Made by a program: the position numbers and the translations under genes. A stretch of 64,000 bases of DNA from Sphingosinicella soli (GTDB taxonomy: Bacteria > Pseudomonadota > Alphaproteobacteria > Sphingomonadales > Sphingomonadaceae): contig NZ_JACHNZ010000013.1 in assembly GCF_014199685.1 (NCBI RefSeq), forward strand, positions 24,027 to 88,026. Reading direction: 5' to 3'. The stretch's first letter is position 1. Every line of letters begins with the position of its first letter. This document shows positions 29,439 to 39,910 of this stretch, one piece after another. Below the pieces are notes generated by a model that saw only the letters and a program-made list of their open reading frames with translations, was not told where the DNA came from and ran no database searches.

Positions 29439-30509
29439 ATGCTTTATATTCTCGCCGAAGCGCTCGACTTCCCCGGCATCCTCAATCTGTTCCGCTACAT
29501 CACGTTCCGTTCGGGCGCGGCGGTCATCACCGCGCTCGCCATCGGGCTCGTTATCGGGCCGCGCATGATCTCATGGCTGCGCCTGAAGCAGGGCAAGGGC
29601 CAGCCGATCCGCGAGGACGGGCCTGCGAGCCATCTGCTGACGAAGCGCGGCACGCCGACGATGGGCGGGCTGATGATCCTGATTTCGCTCACCATCTCCA
29701 CGCTGCTGTGGATGAACCTTGAAAACCCGTTCGTGTGGGCGTGCCTGTTCGTGACGCTGGGCTTCGGTGCGATCGGCTTTTCGGACGATTATTCGAAGGT
29801 TTCGAAAGGCAGCCACAAGGGCGTATCGGGCCGCACCCGGCTACTGCTGGAATTCATCATCGCGGGTATCGCCTGCTGGGCGATCACCGACGTGACCGAC
29901 ACGCGGCTGTACTTTCCGTTCACGAATTTCGGCCTCGACCTCGGGCCGTTCTACATCCTGTTCGCGGCGTTCATCGTCACCGGCTTCGGCAATGCCGTGA
30001 ACCTCACCGACGGCCTCGACGGGCTGGCGACGATGCCGGTGATCATCGCCGCGCTCACCTTCGCGCTGATCGCCTATCTTGTCGGCAACATCCGGTTTTC
30101 GGATTATCTGGGCATCAACTTCGTGAACGGCGCGGGCGATCTGACCGTGTTCCTCGGCGCGCTGATCGGCGCGTGCCTGGCGTTCCTGTGGTACAACGCG
30201 CCCCCCGCCGCCGTGTTCATGGGCGACACCGGCAGCCTCGCGCTCGGCGGCGCGCTCGGATCGGTCGCGGTGGTGACGAATCACGAAATCGTGCTGATCC
30301 TTGTCGGCGGTCTTTTCGTGCTGGAAACGGTTTCGGTGATCGTGCAGGTGGCGAGCTTCAAGCTCACCGGCAAACGCGTTTTCAAGATGGCCCCCATTCA
30401 TCACCATTTCGAACAGCTCGGCTGGCCCGAATCCACCGTGGTCATCCGCTTCTGGATCGTCTCCATCGTGCTGGCGCTCGCTGGTCTTGCGACCTTGAAG
30501 CTCAGATGA
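29439..30509 (+). CDS. mraY: Phospho-MurNAc-pentapeptide-transferase
   Basis: A 356-residue polytopic enzyme that joins phospho-MurNAc-pentapeptide to undecaprenyl phosphate to form lipid I. Family motifs include [40 protein letters not shown] with the catalytic acidic residues, and [15 protein letters not shown] near the C-terminus. About ten membrane helices are apparent. The start lies 1 bp after murF, and the stop overlaps murD by 4 bp. Confidence 0.97.
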   Translation: MLYILAEALDFPGILNLFRYITFRSGAAVITALAIGLVIGPRMISWLRLKQGKGQPIREDGPASHLLTKRGTPTMGGLMILISLTISTLLWMNLENPFVWACLFVTLGFGAIGFSDDYSKVSKGSHKGVSGRTRLLLEFIIAGIACWAITDVTDTRLYFPFTNFGLDLGPFYILFAAFIVTGFGNAVNLTDGLDGLATMPVIIAALTFALIAYLVGNIRFSDYLGINFVNGAGDLTVFLGALIGACLAFLWYNAPPAAVFMGDTGSLALGGALGSVAVVTNHEIVLILVGGLFVLETVSVIVQVASFKLTGKRVFKMAPIHHHFEQLGWPESTVVIRFWIVSIVLALAGLATLKLR

Positions 30510-31840
30510 TTACAGCGCGCGCCTTTTCCCCCCGGCACTACGCCGTCTTCGGCCTCGCCCGCACGGGGCTCAGCGTCGTTGCGGCCCTGCGGGGATCGGG
30601 CGCGACGGTGACGGTGTGGGACGACGACGCGAAGAAACGCGCGGCGATCGAGGACGTGCAGGTGCATGTCGCCGATCTGAACACGGCAGACCTTTCCGCC
30701 TTCGACGGCATCGTGGTGTCGCCGGGCGTGCCGCTCAACACGCACCCGCTCGCCGCGCGCGCCGCAGCGGCGGGGGTGGCCGTGCTCGGCGACATCGAGC
30801 TGTTCGCGCAGGCGCGGGATGAACTGCCGCCGCACAAGGTGGTGGGCATCACCGGCACCAACGGCAAATCGACGACCACCGCGCTTGTTCATCACATCCT
30901 CGCGCAGGCGGGCGTGCCGACGACGATGGGCGGCAACATCGGCCTGCCGATCCTGTCGCAGGATGCGTTGCCTGACGGCGGCGTCTATGTGCTGGAGCTT
31001 TCCTCGTTCCAGATCGACCTGACGCAGAGCCTTGCCTGCGACGTGGCGATCCTGACCAACATCACGCCCGACCATCTCGACCGCTACGACGGCATGGCGG
31101 GCTATGCGGCATCGAAAGAGCGCCTGTTCGACATGCAGACGGACGGCGGCGCCGCGATCTTCGTCTCCGACGACACGGAAACCGCCGCCATCGCGAAAGG
31201 GCGCGGCGGCGTTCCCGTATCGTTTTCCGACGTGCTTGCGGACGGCGTTTCGTTCGTGAACGGCGCGGCCTACGCCGACGGCGAAGCGATCGGCTATCAG
31301 GCGGACTGGCCTTCGCTCGCCGGGCCGCACAACGCGCAGAACGCGGTGGCGGCGATCGCGGCGGCGCGCGTGCTCGGCCTCGACGCGGGCGTCATCAGGG
31401 CCGGGCTTGAAACCTATCCGGGACTGCCGCACCGCATGGAACGCGTCGCGGAAATCGGCGGTGTGCTCTACGTCAACGACAGCAAGGCGACGAACCCGAC
31501 CTCGACCGCCCCGGCGCTCGCCGCCTATCCCGCGATCCACTGGATCGTCGGCGGCAAACGCAAGACCGACGAACTGGATGCCTGCATGCCCTATCTGGGG
31601 CATGTGCGCGCCGCCTATGTGATTGGCGAGGCGGAAACGGTGTATGCGCATCTGCTCGGCGCGCACGTTCCCGTGATCCGCGCCGCGACGGTGGAGCGCG
31701 CGACGCAGCTCGCCGCCGGGGCCGCGAAGCCGGGCGAGGTGGTGCTGCTGTCGCCCGCCTGCGCGTCTTACGATCAGTTCCGCGATTTCGAGCAGCGCGG
31801 CGATGTCTTCAAGGCTGCCGTACAGGAGCTTGGCGCATGA
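30506..31840 (+). CDS. murD: UDP-MurNAc-L-alanine--D-glutamate ligase
   Basis: A 444-residue MurD that adds D-glutamate to UDP-MurNAc-L-Ala. N-terminal [17 protein letters not shown] loop [47 protein letters not shown] and [24 protein letters not shown] are diagnostic. The ATG overlaps the mraY stop (ATGA). The frame stays open far upstream through mraY, but that part is antisense-like in composition and is not the protein. Confidence 0.97.
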   Translation: MITARAFSPRHYAVFGLARTGLSVVAALRGSGATVTVWDDDAKKRAAIEDVQVHVADLNTADLSAFDGIVVSPGVPLNTHPLAARAAAAGVAVLGDIELFAQARDELPPHKVVGITGTNGKSTTTALVHHILAQAGVPTTMGGNIGLPILSQDALPDGGVYVLELSSFQIDLTQSLACDVAILTNITPDHLDRYDGMAGYAASKERLFDMQTDGGAAIFVSDDTETAAIAKGRGGVPVSFSDVLADGVSFVNGAAYADGEAIGYQADWPSLAGPHNAQNAVAAIAAARVLGLDAGVIRAGLETYPGLPHRMERVAEIGGVLYVNDSKATNPTSTAPALAAYPAIHWIVGGKRKTDELDACMPYLGHVRAAYVIGEAETVYAHLLGAHVPVIRAATVERATQLAAGAAKPGEVVLLSPACASYDQFRDFEQRGDVFKAAVQELGA

Positions 31841-33000
31841 GCACGCCTCTCGGACGCGCGGATAAAACGCTTCTCGGACGCTGGTTCTGGACCATCGACC
31901 GGCCCTTGCTGGCGCTTGTGCTCGTTCTGATCGGCATCGGACTGATCGCCGTGGCTGCGGCGTCTCCGGCCGCGGCGCACCGCTATTCGGGCGGCAACCT
32001 GCGGCTTGAGGACATGTTTTATTTCAAGCGGCAACTGTTCTGGATTCTGCTCGGCGTTCCGGTGATGCTCTGCGTTTCGATGCTGACCACGCCCTGGGCC
32101 CGGCGGCTCTCGCTGATCGGGACGATCGTATTCCTGGTCGGGCTTGCCGCCGTGCCGTTCTTCGGCGTGGAGGCGAACGGCGCGGTCCGCTGGCTGAACC
32201 TCGGCGGCTTCCAGCTTCAACCTTCCGAATTTCTGAAACCGCTCTTCGCGGTGACGACGGCGTGGGTGCTCGCATCGCGCTTCGACGACGGCGACGTGCC
32301 CGCGTTCAGCGTCTCGTGCGGTCTGCTCGTGCTCGTCGTGGCGCTGCTCGTCATGCAGCCCGATATCGGCCAGTCGGCCCTGTTCGTCGGGGTCTGGCTG
32401 GTGCAGGCGGTGCTCGCGGGGATGAGCTTCGCGATCCTCGGCCTCGTGCTTGCCGTGGGCGTCGCGGCGCTTGTCGTCGCCTATCTGTTCGTGCCGCACG
32501 TCACGAGCCGCATCGACCGTTTCCTCACCGGCGACGGCGACACCTACCAGGTCGACAAGGCGCTCGACGGATTTCGCGCGGGCGGGCTGTTCGGCGCGGG
32601 GCCGGGCGAAGGGCAGAACAAGTTCTCGCTGCCCGAGCCGCACACCGACTACATCTTTTCCGTGATCGGCGAGGAATTCGGCGCCATCGCCTGCGCCGCC
32701 ATCGCCATATTGTTCCTTGCGATGATCGTGCGCGTGCTGCTGCAGCTTCTGGAAGAGGACGACCCGTTCGTGTTTCTGGGCGCGGCAGGGCTCATCACGC
32801 AGATCGGCGGGCAGGCGATGATCAACATCGGCGTGAACCTGAACCTGCTGCCTTCGAAGGGCATGACGCTGCCGTTCATCAGCCACGGCGGATCGTCGTT
32901 CATTGCGCTTTCGATGGGGATGGGGCTGCTGCTGGCGCTGACGCGGCGCAACCGGTTCCTCAAATCCTCGCCCTATGTGACGCGAGGCCGCGCCGCATGA
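31837..33000 (+). CDS. ftsW: Septal peptidoglycan glycosyltransferase FtsW
   Basis: A 387-residue SEDS-family membrane protein that polymerises lipid II at the septum with FtsI. It has about ten membrane helices, with [21 protein letters not shown] (family WL-G-QPSE core), [40 protein letters not shown] and [11 protein letters not shown] near the end. The ATG overlaps the murD stop and its stop overlaps murG, keeping the chain of coupled genes. Distinguished from RodA by its place in dcw. Confidence 0.96.
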   Translation: MSTPLGRADKTLLGRWFWTIDRPLLALVLVLIGIGLIAVAAASPAAAHRYSGGNLRLEDMFYFKRQLFWILLGVPVMLCVSMLTTPWARRLSLIGTIVFLVGLAAVPFFGVEANGAVRWLNLGGFQLQPSEFLKPLFAVTTAWVLASRFDDGDVPAFSVSCGLLVLVVALLVMQPDIGQSALFVGVWLVQAVLAGMSFAILGLVLAVGVAALVVAYLFVPHVTSRIDRFLTGDGDTYQVDKALDGFRAGGLFGAGPGEGQNKFSLPEPHTDYIFSVIGEEFGAIACAAIAILFLAMIVRVLLQLLEEDDPFVFLGAAGLITQIGGQAMINIGVNLNLLPSKGMTLPFISHGGSSFIALSMGMGLLLALTRRNRFLKSSPYVTRGRAA

Positions 33001-34130
33001 GCGCGCGGCACTTCTATGTCGCGGCGGGCGGCACCGGCGGGCACATGATGCCCGCGCACGCGCTCGCCGAAGAGCTGATCGCGCGCGGCCATACGGTCTC
33101 GCTCATCACCGACGCGCGCGGCGCGCGGCTGGAAGGCATTCTCACCAAAGGGCCGCGCCACATCATCGAGGCCTCGACGCTGGGCAGGAACCCGCTGAAA
33201 TGGCCGGGCGCTTGGCTGAAGATCCGCGCCGGGCGCAAGACGGTGCTGCAGCTGATCGAAAACGACATGCCGAGCGCCGTGATCGGCTTCGGCGGCTATC
33301 CGGTGCTGCCCGCGATGCTTGCCGCGCAAAAGGCGGGCGTGCCGACGATCATCCACGAACAGAACGCCGTGCTCGGCCGGGTGAACCGGCTCGTGGCGCG
33401 CAAGGCCGACGTGATCGCGACCTCGTTCCCCGATACCGAGCGCGTGAAGCCCGAGCTTGCCGACAAGGTCGCGCTCGTCGGCAATCCGGTGCGCGATGCG
33501 ATCGCGGAGATCGGCAAGGCGCCGTATCCGGCGCTGGAGACGGACGGCATCTTCCATGTGCTGGTGACGGGCGGCAGCCTGGGCGCGAGCATTTTCGGCG
33601 AGGTGGTGCCGCCGGGGCTGGGGCAGCTCGATGCGAGCCTGCGCCACCGATTGCAGGTGATGCAGCAGTGCCGCGCGGAGGATATCGAGCAGGTGCGCAG
33701 CGAATACCGGCGGCTGGAAATTCCCGCCGATCTTTCGACCTTCATCGACGACATGCCCGCCGCGATGGCGTGGGCGCATCTCGTGATCGCGCGCGCGGGC
33801 GCTTCGACGGTGAGCGAGCTGTGCGCGGCGGGGCGTCCTGCGATCCTCGTGCCGCTGCCGATCGCGACGGACGATCACCAGGCCGCGAACACGCGCGAAG
33901 TCGTTGCCGCAGGCGGCGCGCGCATGATGCGGCAGAAGGGCTTCAAGCCCGCCGAACTCGCGCGGCAGATCGAGGCGATGGCGCTTCAGCCCGGCGCGCT
34001 CGCGAACGCGGCGCGGCGTGCCCTGTCGGCAGGGCGGCCGGGCGCATCGCGCGCGCTTGCCGACCTTGCCCTGCGGCTTGCGGGTGTGCCATTGGCCCTC
34101 GAACCCCTTCAGATCGGAGCCAGCGCATGA
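32997..34130 (+). CDS. murG: UDP-GlcNAc--lipid I N-acetylglucosaminyltransferase
   Basis: A 377-residue GT28 enzyme that converts lipid I to lipid II on the inner face of the inner membrane. It has the glycine-rich [15 protein letters not shown] (6-20), [38 protein letters not shown] and the donor-binding [22 protein letters not shown], all invariant MurG regions. The ATG at 32997 overlaps the ftsW stop by 4 bp. Confidence 0.97.
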   Translation: MSARHFYVAAGGTGGHMMPAHALAEELIARGHTVSLITDARGARLEGILTKGPRHIIEASTLGRNPLKWPGAWLKIRAGRKTVLQLIENDMPSAVIGFGGYPVLPAMLAAQKAGVPTIIHEQNAVLGRVNRLVARKADVIATSFPDTERVKPELADKVALVGNPVRDAIAEIGKAPYPALETDGIFHVLVTGGSLGASIFGEVVPPGLGQLDASLRHRLQVMQQCRAEDIEQVRSEYRRLEIPADLSTFIDDMPAAMAWAHLVIARAGASTVSELCAAGRPAILVPLPIATDDHQAANTREVVAAGGARMMRQKGFKPAELARQIEAMALQPGALANAARRALSAGRPGASRALADLALRLAGVPLALEPLQIGASA

Positions 34131-35539
34131 CGGGCATCGCCCGCGACATCGGAACGATTCACTTCGTCGGCATCGGCGGCATCGGCATGTCCGGTATCGC
34201 CGAGCTGATGCACAATCTCGGCTACAAGGTGCAGGGCAGCGACATCGCCGAAGGCTATGTGATCGAGGGGCTGCGCAAGAAGGGCATCACCGTTCACATC
34301 GGCCACACGGCGGAGAACCTCGGCGATTCCGCCGTGGTGGTGACATCGACGGCGATCCGGCGCGGGAACCCCGAAGTGGATCTGGCGCTGGAAAAGCGCA
34401 TCCCGGTGGTGCGGCGCGCGGAGATGCTTGCGGAACTGATGCGGCTGAAGTCGACGGTTGCAGTGGCGGGCACGCACGGCAAGACGACGACGACCTCGAT
34501 GGTCGCGGCGCTGCTCGACGCGGGCGGGCTTGATCCCACGGTGGTGAACGGCGGGATCATCAACAGCTACGGTTCGAACGCCCGGCTCGGCAACAGCGAC
34601 TGGATGGTGGTGGAGGCCGACGAAAGCGACGGCAGCTTCCTGCGCCTGCCGCCGACGTTCGCCATCGTCACCAACATCGATCCCGAACATCTCGACCACT
34701 ACGGCAGCTTCGACCAGATCAAGCAGGCGTTCGTGGATTTCGTGGAGCATGTGCCGTTCTACGGCGCGGCGATCCTGTGCATCGACCACCCCGAAGTGCA
34801 GGCGATCCTGCCGCGCGTGCGGGACCGGCGCGTCGTCTCCTACGGCTTTTCGGCGCAGGCTGACGTGCGCGGCGAGAACGTGACCCCGGTGCCCGGCGGC
34901 AACCGCTTCGACGTGCTCATCACCGACCGCGAGGGCAACCAGCGCCGCATCGACGGGCTCGAACTGCCGATGCCTGGGCGGCACAATGTGCAGAATGCGC
35001 TGTCGGCGGTGGCGGTGGCGCTGGAGCTGCGTATTGCAGACGACGCGATCAAGGCAGGTTTCGCCGCGTTCGGCGGGGTCAAACGGCGCTTCACCAAGGT
35101 GGGCGAGGTGGACGGCGCGGCGATCATCGACGACTACGGGCACCACCCGGTGGAGATCAAGGCGGTGCTCGCCGCCGCGCGCGAAGGCGTAAAGGGGCGG
35201 GTGATCGCGGTGGTGCAACCGCACCGCTTCACGCGCCTGCGCGACCTGATGGCGGAGTTCCAGACGGCGTTCAACGACGCCGATACGGTTTACGTCGCGC
35301 CCGTGTATGCGGCGGGCGAGGCGCCGATCGAGGGCGTGGATGCCGCGCACCTGCTCGCGGGGCTCAAGCGCTCGGGCCACCGCGATGCCTATACGGTGGA
35401 CGGACCCGATGACCTCGCCGCGAAGCTGGCGGAGACGGCGCGCGAGGGCGACATGATCGTCTGCCTCGGCGCGGGCGACATCACCAAATGGGCGGCAGGA
35501 CTTGCGGACGCGATCCGCCGCGAACGGGGAGCGGCGTGA
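34127..35539 (+). CDS. murC: UDP-N-acetylmuramate--L-alanine ligase
   Basis: A 470-residue MurC that adds L-alanine to UDP-MurNAc. It begins with [20 protein letters not shown], the family hallmark. The ATP loop [15 protein letters not shown], the [20 protein letters not shown] segment and the C-terminal [16 protein letters not shown] follow. The ATG overlaps the murG stop; the GTG start of murB overlaps its stop. Confidence 0.97.
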   Translation: MTGIARDIGTIHFVGIGGIGMSGIAELMHNLGYKVQGSDIAEGYVIEGLRKKGITVHIGHTAENLGDSAVVVTSTAIRRGNPEVDLALEKRIPVVRRAEMLAELMRLKSTVAVAGTHGKTTTTSMVAALLDAGGLDPTVVNGGIINSYGSNARLGNSDWMVVEADESDGSFLRLPPTFAIVTNIDPEHLDHYGSFDQIKQAFVDFVEHVPFYGAAILCIDHPEVQAILPRVRDRRVVSYGFSAQADVRGENVTPVPGGNRFDVLITDREGNQRRIDGLELPMPGRHNVQNALSAVAVALELRIADDAIKAGFAAFGGVKRRFTKVGEVDGAAIIDDYGHHPVEIKAVLAAAREGVKGRVIAVVQPHRFTRLRDLMAEFQTAFNDADTVYVAPVYAAGEAPIEGVDAAHLLAGLKRSGHRDAYTVDGPDDLAAKLAETAREGDMIVCLGAGDITKWAAGLADAIRRERGAA

Positions 35540-36441
35540 CGGCGGCCGCGGCCGTCTCTGCGATCCCCGCCGCCGCGGGGCGGCTGACGCCGGACGCGCC
35601 GCTGGCGCCGTTCGTTTGGTTCAAATCGGGCGGCAACGCCGAGTGGCTGTTCGAACCGAAAGACGCGGACGACCTTGCCGCGTTCCTGCGCGGGCTTGGA
35701 GCGGTGCCGGTGATGGCGCTCGGGCTCGGCTCCAACCTCATCGTGCGCGACGGCGGCGTGCCGGGCGTCGTCGTGCGGCTCGGCAAGGCGTTCGCGGGCG
35801 TGGAGCGTCTGGACGAGGTGACGCTGCGCTGCGGCGGCGGCGCATCGGGCATTCTGGTATCCTCGACAGCGCGCGATGCGGGCATCGGCGGGCTGGAATT
35901 CCTGCGCTCGATCCCCGGCACCGTCGGCGGATTCGTCCGCATGAACGGCGGCGCATACGGGCGCGAGACGGCGGATATTCTCGTGGAGTGCGAAGTGGTG
36001 CTGCGTTCGGGCGAGCGCGCAACCCTGAGCCGCGACGATCTCGGCTATACCTATCGGCACAGCGCGCTGCCCGAGGGCGCGGTGGTGATTTCCGCCACGT
36101 TTCGCGGCCACCCCGACGACCCCGCCGCGATCAGCGCCGAGATGGACCGGATCGCCGAAGCGCGCGAGGCCTCGCAGCCGCTGCGCACCAAGACCGGCGG
36201 CTCGACGTTCAAGAATCCGCCGGGCGACAAGGCGTGGCGACTTGTGGATGCGGCCGGCTGCCGGGGTCTGATGCGCGGCGGCGCGCAGGTCAGCGAGAAA
36301 CACTGCAACTTCCTGATCAACACTGGCGCGGCCACCAGCGACGACATCGAAGCGCTGGGCGAAGACGTACGCCGCCGCGTGAAGGAGACGCAGGGCGTTG
36401 ATCTCGAATGGGAAATCCAGCGCGTGGGAGTGGCGAAATGA
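35536..36441 (+). CDS. murB: UDP-N-acetylenolpyruvoylglucosamine reductase
   Basis: A 301-residue flavoenzyme that reduces UDP-GlcNAc-enolpyruvate to UDP-MurNAc. FAD site [43 protein letters not shown], then DLGYTYRHS (tyrosine of the type I catalytic site) and [13 protein letters not shown] with its catalytic serine. The GTG start at 35536 overlaps the murC stop (GTGA). Its place between murC and ddl is common in alphaproteobacteria. Confidence 0.96.
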   Translation: MTAAAAVSAIPAAAGRLTPDAPLAPFVWFKSGGNAEWLFEPKDADDLAAFLRGLGAVPVMALGLGSNLIVRDGGVPGVVVRLGKAFAGVERLDEVTLRCGGGASGILVSSTARDAGIGGLEFLRSIPGTVGGFVRMNGGAYGRETADILVECEVVLRSGERATLSRDDLGYTYRHSALPEGAVVISATFRGHPDDPAAISAEMDRIAEAREASQPLRTKTGGSTFKNPPGDKAWRLVDAAGCRGLMRGGAQVSEKHCNFLINTGAATSDDIEALGEDVRRRVKETQGVDLEWEIQRVGVAK

Positions 36442-37346
36442 AAGTTGCGGTGCTGATGGGCGGCTGGTCGAACGAGCGTGAGGTGTCGCTGACCAGCGGC
36501 CGCGGAATCGTGGCTGCGCTGAAGCGTTTGGGGCATGATGTTTACGCTGTTGACATGGGGCGCGACGTTGCCGCAAAGCTCAGTGAAATCAGGCCTGACG
36601 TCGTGTTCAATGCGTTGCATGGAACGCCCGGGGAAGACGGCGCGGTTCAAGGAATGCTCGACGTGCTGGGGGTGAAATATACGCATTCTGGTCTCGCGAC
36701 GTCGGTGATCGCGATCGACAAGGAATTGACCAAGCGCATCCTCGTGCCCGCCGGAATTCGCATGCCCGAAGGTGTCGTCGTCGAATCCGCGAGCGTGCAT
36801 GAACGTGATCCTCTGCCGCGCCCCTATGTGCTGAAACCGATCAACGAAGGCTCCTCCGTGGGGGTGGCGATCGTCACCGACGAGAGCAATTACGGGTCGC
36901 CGATCGCGGCCGATGCACCGGGACCGTGGGCGCAGTTCGATCGCCTGCTCGCCGAACCCTTCATTCCGGGCCGCGAGCTTACCGTCGCCGTGCTCGATGA
37001 TGAACCTCTCGCCGTTACGGAGCTGGTGCCGACGCGCGGCTTCTATGATTACGATGCCAAATACACCGACGGGCTCACCGTGCATCAGTGCCCGGCGAAC
37101 ATCCCCGAAGACATTGCCGCCGAGGCGATGGCGATCGCGCTGAAAGCGCACCGGGCGCTCGGCTGCAAGGGCGTCAGCCGATCCGATTTCCGCTTCGACG
37201 AAAGCCGGGGGCTTGCGGGGCTCTATCTGCTGGAGGTGAACACCCAGCCGGGCATGACGCCGCTCAGCCTCGTTCCCGAGCAGGCGAAATATCGCGGCAT
37301 CGATTACGACACGCTCGTCTCGCGCATTCTGGAAGACGCAGCATGA
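36438..37346 (+). CDS. ddl: D-alanine--D-alanine ligase
   Basis: A 302-residue ATP-grasp ligase that makes D-Ala-D-Ala for MurF. VAVLMGGWSNEREVSLTSG (3-21), YVLKPINEGSSVGVAIV, ELTVAVLDDEPLAVTELVP and the C-terminal YLLEVNTQPGMTPLSLVPEQA with the Mg2+-binding residues are intact. The start overlaps the murB stop. The first 300 bp use visibly more A/T third positions than the genes on either side. This is the last gene before a break in the cluster: 300 bp with two repeats separate it from ftsQ. Confidence 0.96.
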   Translation: MKVAVLMGGWSNEREVSLTSGRGIVAALKRLGHDVYAVDMGRDVAAKLSEIRPDVVFNALHGTPGEDGAVQGMLDVLGVKYTHSGLATSVIAIDKELTKRILVPAGIRMPEGVVVESASVHERDPLPRPYVLKPINEGSSVGVAIVTDESNYGSPIAADAPGPWAQFDRLLAEPFIPGRELTVAVLDDEPLAVTELVPTRGFYDYDAKYTDGLTVHQCPANIPEDIAAEAMAIALKAHRALGCKGVSRSDFRFDESRGLAGLYLLEVNTQPGMTPLSLVPEQAKYRGIDYDTLVSRILEDAA

Positions 37347-37356
37347 GGGGGCGGAC

Positions 37357-37453
37357 TGCCTTTCCTCGGCGTCATGCTGAACGTGTTTCAGCATCCATGC
37401 GGCGGCTTGGCGGCGATGTCGCGTGGACCCTGAAACGAGTTCAGGGTGACGGT
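37357..37453. repeat. 97-bp extragenic repeat, copy 1 (two hairpins)
   Basis: Nearly identical to 37510-37606 (two differences seen: C/G at the tenth-base region CTCGGCGTC versus CTCGGGGTC, and GTCGCGTGG versus GTCGCATGG). Each copy holds two perfect 8-bp hairpins: ATGCTGAA-N5-TTCAGCAT (37374-37394) and ACCCTGAA-N5-TTCAGGGT (37427-37447). This two-hairpin layout is like bacterial REP/BIME elements. The gap 37347-37646 between ddl and ftsQ holds these two copies and no gene I can support. Confidence 0.85.
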
Positions 37454-37509
37454 AAGTATGGTTCTCCGATGCGAGACTGTGCCGGAAATCTCAGCATGGA
37501 GACGGGGAT

Positions 37510-37606
37510 TGCCTTTCCTCGGGGTCATGCTGAACGTGTTTCAGCATCCATGCGGCGGCTTGGCGGCGATGTCGCATGGACCCTGAAACGAGTTCAGGGT
37601 GACGGT
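37510..37606. repeat. 97-bp extragenic repeat, copy 2 (two hairpins)
   Basis: Second copy in the same orientation, 153 bp downstream of the first, with hairpins at 37527-37547 and 37580-37600. Its end lies 41 bp before the ftsQ start, so the second hairpin is part of any ddl-ftsQ read-through RNA. The 56 bp between the copies is unique sequence. Confidence 0.85.
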
Positions 37607-37646
37607 GTAGGCGATTGCCGCTTTGGGGCGATGGCGGGCGCGCGCC

Positions 37647-38525
37647 ATGAGTGAACGCATCACGCTCAAACGGGGCAAGCGCCCGCCGCCGCAAAGGGCA
37701 AGACCCTCTGCGCCGCGCGCGCGGGTGAAGGGTCCGAATTCCGGTCGGCTGATGGCGCCGGCGGTGTCTCTGGGCGCTGCCGGCATCGCACTGTTTGCGG
37801 CCTGGCTCTATCAGCTTCCCGACAAGCTCTGGATGGCGACGGCGGTGGGCGTCGCCGAAGCGGGCTTTGCGGTGAAGAGTGTCGAGGTGACGGGCCTCAA
37901 GACGATGAGCCGCCTGCCGGTTTACACGGCCGCGCTCGACGGGGCTTCGGATTCGATGCTGCTCGTCGATCTGGACGACGTGCGCGACCGGCTGCTGATG
38001 CTGCCGTGGGTGAAAGACGCAAGCGTCGGCCGCCGCCTTCCCGACACGCTCTCCATCGAGATCACCGAGCGCAAGCCTTACGCGATCTGGCAATATCGCG
38101 GCGCGCACCGCCTGGTGGACATGGACGGCGCGGTTCTGCCGTCCGACGACATCACGCGCTACGCCAAACTGCCGATCGTCGTGGGCAAGGGCGCGAACAC
38201 CGAGGCGGCGAACCTGATCGCACTGCTTCACGATTACCCGGCGGCGGCAAAGCATGTTGCGGGCGCGGTGTGGATCGGCGAGCGGCGCTGGGATCTGAAG
38301 CTCAAGTCGGGCGAAACGCTGGCGCTGCCCGACGACTATGCCGAGGCGAAGAATGCGCTCGGCAATTTCGTACGGATCGACCGCGATTCAGGACTTGTCG
38401 ACAAGGGCTTCACCCGGTTCGACATGCGCCTTGCCGACCGGCTGACCGTTCGCATCTCGCAAAACGACAAGAAACCCCCGGTCGCACGGCAAGACACACA
38501 AGCATCAGGCGGGACAGAGATATGA
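37647..38525 (+). CDS. ftsQ: Cell division protein FtsQ
   Basis: A 292-residue bitopic division protein. The N-terminal cytosolic tail is very basic (KRGKRPPPQRARP), followed by one membrane helix (about 40-58). A POTRA domain follows (FAVKSVEVTGLKTMSR through LLMLPWVKDASVGRRLPDTLSIEITERKPYAIW) and then the FtsQ/DivIB beta domain. It scaffolds FtsL/FtsB and the septal synthase. The ATG at 37647 was chosen over an in-frame ATG at 37623, which lacks a better ribosome site. It overlaps ftsA by 4 bp. Confidence 0.93.
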   Translation: MSERITLKRGKRPPPQRARPSAPRARVKGPNSGRLMAPAVSLGAAGIALFAAWLYQLPDKLWMATAVGVAEAGFAVKSVEVTGLKTMSRLPVYTAALDGASDSMLLVDLDDVRDRLLMLPWVKDASVGRRLPDTLSIEITERKPYAIWQYRGAHRLVDMDGAVLPSDDITRYAKLPIVVGKGANTEAANLIALLHDYPAAAKHVAGAVWIGERRWDLKLKSGETLALPDDYAEAKNALGNFVRIDRDSGLVDKGFTRFDMRLADRLTVRISQNDKKPPVARQDTQASGGTEI

Positions 38526-39796
38526 GAGTGGGACGCGGTCTTTCCGGTAGCCGGGGCGAGCGCACGATTGCGGCGCTCGATATCGGCTCGTCCAAAGTGG
38601 CGGCGCTGATCGCCGTTACCGACGGCGAAAGCCCGCCGCGCGTGATCGGCACGGGCCAGCGCGCCTGCACGGGGCTGAGGCAGGGCCTTGTCGCCGATCT
38701 CGAACGCACCGAAAGCGCGATCCGCGCCGCGATGGAGCAGGCGGAACGCAACGCGGGCGTGACGGTGGAGAATGTCGTCGTCAGCGTTTCGGCGGGCGGG
38801 CTCGACAGCGAAATCGTTTCGGTCGAGGTCGATATCGGCGGCCAGCGCATCGAGCGCGGCGACATCGATCATGTGCTTTCCGAAGGCCGCGCGCAGCTCG
38901 ACGCGGGCGGGCGCACGATCCTGCACGCGCAGCCCGCGCTCTACACGCTCGACGAGACGACGCGGGTGATGAACCCGCTCGGCCTGCACGCCGACCGGCT
39001 CGGCGTTGATATCCACATCATCACCGCCGACACGCCGCCCGTGCGCAACCTCGACCAGTGCGTGCGCACCGCCGATCTGGGCGTGCAGACGATCGTGGCG
39101 TCGCCGATCGCGGCGGGGCTCGCGTGCCTGGCGCCCGAAGAACGCGAACTCGGCGTGGCGCTCGTGGAGATCGGCGCGGGCGTAACCAACGTGGCGGTCC
39201 ACGTGCGCGGGATGCTCGTGGGCCTGTCGGTGATCCCGATGGGATCGGAAGATATCACCGCCGACATCGCCTCCACCTTCTCGACCCGCCGCATTCATGC
39301 CGAACGCCTGAAGACGCTCTACGGATCGGCGACGACGAGCCCGCGCGACAATCATGACATGATCGAAATCCTGCCGATTTCGGAAGATGACGACGTGGAG
39401 CCGACGCGCGTGCCGCGCGCGCAGATCGTTGCGGTGATTCGCGACCGGCTCGACATGCTGTTCTCCGACGTGGGGGAACGGCTGAACGAAATGGGCTTCA
39501 AAGGACCGCGCGGACGGCAGATGGTGCTGACGGGCGGCGGTGCGGAACTCAAGTGCATCGCAGACTTCGCGCAGGGGCTGCTCGGGCGGCACTGCCGTGT
39601 CGGTCGGCCGCGCGGGCTCGTCGGTCTGCCGGAAGCGCAGACGGGCAGCGCATTTTCCACGCTTACAGGGCTTACGCTCTACGGCGCGGAGGATCGTGAA
39701 GACCTTTGGGCGGGCAGCATCCGCGACGGCGGACAGATGCGGATGTCGCGTTCGCCGTGGGGACGGATGATCGAAGTGCTGAGGTCCAACCTGTGA
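38522..39796 (+). CDS. ftsA: Cell division protein FtsA
   Basis: A 424-residue actin-like ATPase that anchors FtsZ to the membrane. It has the phosphate-1 loop AALDIGSSKVAALIA (18-32), VTVENVVVSVSAGG, the SHS2/1C region, EIGAGVTNVAVHVRG (phosphate-2) and QMVLTGGGAELK (adenosine site), with a C-terminal amphipathic segment PWGRMIEVLRSNL that should be the membrane tether. The ATG overlaps the ftsQ stop. ftsZ follows 114 bp later. Confidence 0.96.
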   Translation: MRVGRGLSGSRGERTIAALDIGSSKVAALIAVTDGESPPRVIGTGQRACTGLRQGLVADLERTESAIRAAMEQAERNAGVTVENVVVSVSAGGLDSEIVSVEVDIGGQRIERGDIDHVLSEGRAQLDAGGRTILHAQPALYTLDETTRVMNPLGLHADRLGVDIHIITADTPPVRNLDQCVRTADLGVQTIVASPIAAGLACLAPEERELGVALVEIGAGVTNVAVHVRGMLVGLSVIPMGSEDITADIASTFSTRRIHAERLKTLYGSATTSPRDNHDMIEILPISEDDDVEPTRVPRAQIVAVIRDRLDMLFSDVGERLNEMGFKGPRGRQMVLTGGGAELKCIADFAQGLLGRHCRVGRPRGLVGLPEAQTGSAFSTLTGLTLYGAEDREDLWAGSIRDGGQMRMSRSPWGRMIEVLRSNL

Positions 39797-39831
39797 CGAC
39801 ATACCAGATGTTGATTTTTTTCGTCTCAGGG

Positions 39832-39846
39832 GATTCACGCGGAATC
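39832..39846. promoter_or_regulatory. Two GANTC sites 10 bp apart in the ftsZ leader
   Basis: GATTC at 39832-39836 and GAATC at 39842-39846 lie in the 114-bp ftsA-ftsZ gap. CcrM methylates GANTC in alphaproteobacteria, and in Caulobacter such sites in the ftsZ promoter raise its transcription. The leader is AT-rich compared with the genes (run of T at 39815-39820). I could not assign a convincing -35/-10 pair and saw no full TTAA-N7-TTAA CtrA site. Confidence 0.45.
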
Positions 39847-39910
39847 GATCCTGTCGTAGTGTTTAACAAATGCGCTCTTGTGGGGGGCGCCGGCGCCGAA
39901 GGAGAGCATC

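Noticed and set aside
39797..39910. CtrA site upstream of ftsZ
   Set aside because: Only a single TTAA half-site (GTTTAAC) is present, not TTAA-N7-TTAA.
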